From Gryganskiella cystojenkinii (Eukaryota; Mortierellomycota; Mortierellomycetes; Mortierellales; Mortierellaceae), in the NCBI GenBank assembly GCA_015852425.1, contig JAAAIG010000399.1, positions 11,049 through 30,541 on the forward strand: a stretch of DNA of 19,493 nt, read 5' to 3'. A program made the position numbers and the translations under genes. The first letter of the stretch is position 1; each line of letters opens with the position of its first letter. The notes under the pieces were generated by a model, which was not told the DNA's origin, did no database searches, and saw nothing but the letters and a program-made list of their open reading frames with translations. Shown in pieces: positions 17,412-19,493 of the stretch.

Positions 17412-19493
17412 CATAGGTTTTGATTGTTTAAACGAACGTGTTGTTTATTTTTATTTGAGACGGGGTCTTTTTTTTACACAAAAATAAAATGGAGGGACTA
17501 ATCCAAATAGGGTGAACATCAAAGAGTTAGAGGTGAGAGACAAAAGTCATTCTAGAAAAAATATGCAGGGGCGGTAAAAGTCCGACACCTACAACAAACA
17601 AAAACACACAAAAAAAAAAAAGTCAAACAGTCTGCAGACCCAACAGCCATTCAAATGCAGGGTTCAAATCAGTGCATGATGCAAGGAGTTTGACAGGAAA
17701 AAAAAATGAAAAAAGAGATGGGACGTTGGGCGAGAAGTGTGACCGCGTGACAAGAGATTATCGAGAAACGCCTTAGACCCTCCAATCAAAGTATTCTCGT
17801 CATGGTGAGAGCGTGACCAAAAAGTGCGTCCCTTGATTTTGTGCAACATTGAAAATAGGCGCATTCTCTACCTTCTTATGGGGGTTATTGTCCAGTCTCG
17901 AACATCCCCGGCAAGTTCCCATCTGTTTCCCAGGAACCTCTTCAAAGAGAGCTACATGGAACAGGGGCTGTCAAACAAAGTGAACCCCCTCCCCTCCCCA
18001 AAAAAAAAACACACCAATAGAAAGGTCTTCCAAGGCCATTTTCCCATCAGATTGCGCCATCGATGTTGGAAAGAAAAGGAGCTAGGACCGCGTATGTAAC
18101 AGCTGCTTCGGTTTGGTAATGTTGACCTGTGACGACCACCATCCAAGCGGGAATGAATTATAAAAAAGCAACTCAACAGACGACCAGTCAAACTGAATAA
18201 AACAAACGCTCTCAAGTAGTGAAGCTCGAATCCGAGAATTTGCACTGAATAATAGGCCTATCCGCGATTGTGATCAAACTCTGTTCACGGAATGAGACTG
18301 TGCCCAGAGAGAGTTTAACAATTGGACAGGGCTTTCTCTGTCCCTGGACTTGAGCTGGCTTGGGCCCTTTTGCTCAAGCCGGTGGCAACAAAATGTGCGC
18401 TCTGTTTTCATTCACTTCGCCTGGGTTGCGCCTCTTTCTTCTTTCTTAGTCTTTTCCTGCGTGATCATCTAAGAGCGAGCGGAACAGCTTTATGGCAATG
18501 CAACTTGTGCGCTGGCACTAATACCCGCTCTTTCTCCTAAATGTCTTTCTCAAGTCTGACCTCGAGCATCTCTCATTGAAAAAAGGTCACTTGTACAAGG
18601 TCGTCAAATGACGATTTGTTCACATTGGTCATCACCTTGCATGGATATTGTACCCCAGCAGACCACGTTTTCAACGAGACTCGGAGGACTAAGAAACGGA
18701 GGTGCATCATTTTCTAAGCCACAGAACGAGGCCAAAAAAGTCTGAGAGCCTCATCTCTCTAACAAGACATCCGCTAACGTCCTCCACCCAACCATCGCCC
18801 TTTCGCCGCTTTTCCTGTCCCATCCATGCCTACAATTTTGTGTTGTTGATATTTTTTATGAGAATCCCTGGGGTTGCTCCGTCGTTTCTCGGAAATCGAC
18901 TGTTCAAACCTCCAGGTCAACACTGCTAAAACATGAATCTTGGAAAATGGACTGTCAACAAAACTAAAGGACTTGTGGCAAGCAAACAAACAAACAACCG
19001 ATCTGATAATCTTGAATTCTATCGTTGCCGCCTCTATAAGAAAAAAAAAAAAAAAAAAAGGAGCCCCCTTCTCACAAATTTTTTTTCCCTGGGATTGCAA
19101 TCACGCCGTTTGATGTACAGTACTGTACTGTACCTGCATGAACCCTCCTCGGTCACAATTGATGGCCATGTTTTGTTTGTCAACCGTCGCAAGCTAATGC
19201 AAGGGGCGTAAAGGAGCATGGACGTTGTTGACGGCCTTCATCCAATGAGCGACGAGCAGATGCCCTGGGAAATCGCGATCAATTTTTTGATGGGGCAGGC
19301 TCACTTTTTTGTTTCGCGCGCTTTCACCTTGTCATGATTAAAATTGTCGCTCTTTCCTTGTTTGCCCATGAACACATTTCTAGCTTTGGCTGAGTAACGC
19401 GGCGTGCTCTCAGGGTCCATTTGCTGGACACCTAGTCATCACACGAACTTGTCAGTAACACATGACTAAAGATGGATGGTACAGTACACCGTG
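17412..19493. other. Long stretch without a supported gene
   Basis: AT-rich patches, A runs and CT-rich promoter-like sequence occur, with only scattered short ORFs of no coding character. A run of 19 A lies at 19041-19059. GTACAGTACTGTACTGTAC lies at 19115-19133 and GTACAGTAC at 19479-19487. The left end contains possible AATAAA signals near 17484 after the decayed gene. Confidence 0.45.
19115..19133. repeat. Tandem GTACAGTAC/GTACTGTAC motif cluster
   Basis: GTACAGTACTGTACTGTAC contains three overlapping copies of a 9-base word or its reverse complement. Single copies occur at 5291-5299, 7049-7057, 12767-12775 and 19479-19487. Confidence 0.7.

Overview
The window looks like nuclear DNA of a filamentous fungus, most likely an early-diverging one of the Mortierella type. 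The evidence is TATA boxes about 70-100 bases upstream of start codons, short introns (GTAAGT donors, CTAAC/CTGAT branch points, YAG acceptors), AATAAA signals after stops, pyrimidine-rich promoters, homopolymer tracts near 20 bases, and a decayed gene resembling a protein family I recall from Mortierella genomes. That placement comes from memory and is not a search result. There is no operon structure, and no tRNA, rRNA or CRISPR array was seen.

Layout. 736-1605 (+) encodes a protein with two membrane segments whose frame is broken twice by offsetting shifts. 2598-2789 (-) is a small secreted six-cysteine protein with a probable intron in its 5' leader. 4954-5632 (-) and 5871-6091 (+) hold possible coding remnants. 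7866-8321 (+) is a complete NlpC/P60 cysteine peptidase-fold protein, the best recognised gene here, and 300 bases after it lies a bulb-type lectin relic with a nonsense codon. 9490-9726 (+) is an unrecognised, once-shifted fragment behind a good splice acceptor. 10715-10930 (+) encodes a secreted, Kex2-processed peptide with an inhibitor-cystine-knot cysteine pattern. 11190-11816 (+) is an unrecognised ORF containing a run of 23 C.

The most unusual part is 12585-14190. Two promoters face each other across a nearly perfect 194-base inverted repeat with a 22-base spacer. Each arm holds the same gene segment, including the same 50-base intron. The minus-strand gene (start 14083) has several frame lesions. 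The plus-strand ORF (start 12677) stops exactly where the repeat begins. A transcript from either side would contain a long hairpin.

14880-17408 (+) is a heavily decayed gene of a large fungal family, with at least six frame changes and in-frame stops. 17412-19493 holds no gene I can support.

Overall this is a gene-poor, relic-rich accessory region with two small secreted proteins, a probable acquired peptidoglycan-type peptidase and a long hairpin locus. No shared pathway is evident among the genes.
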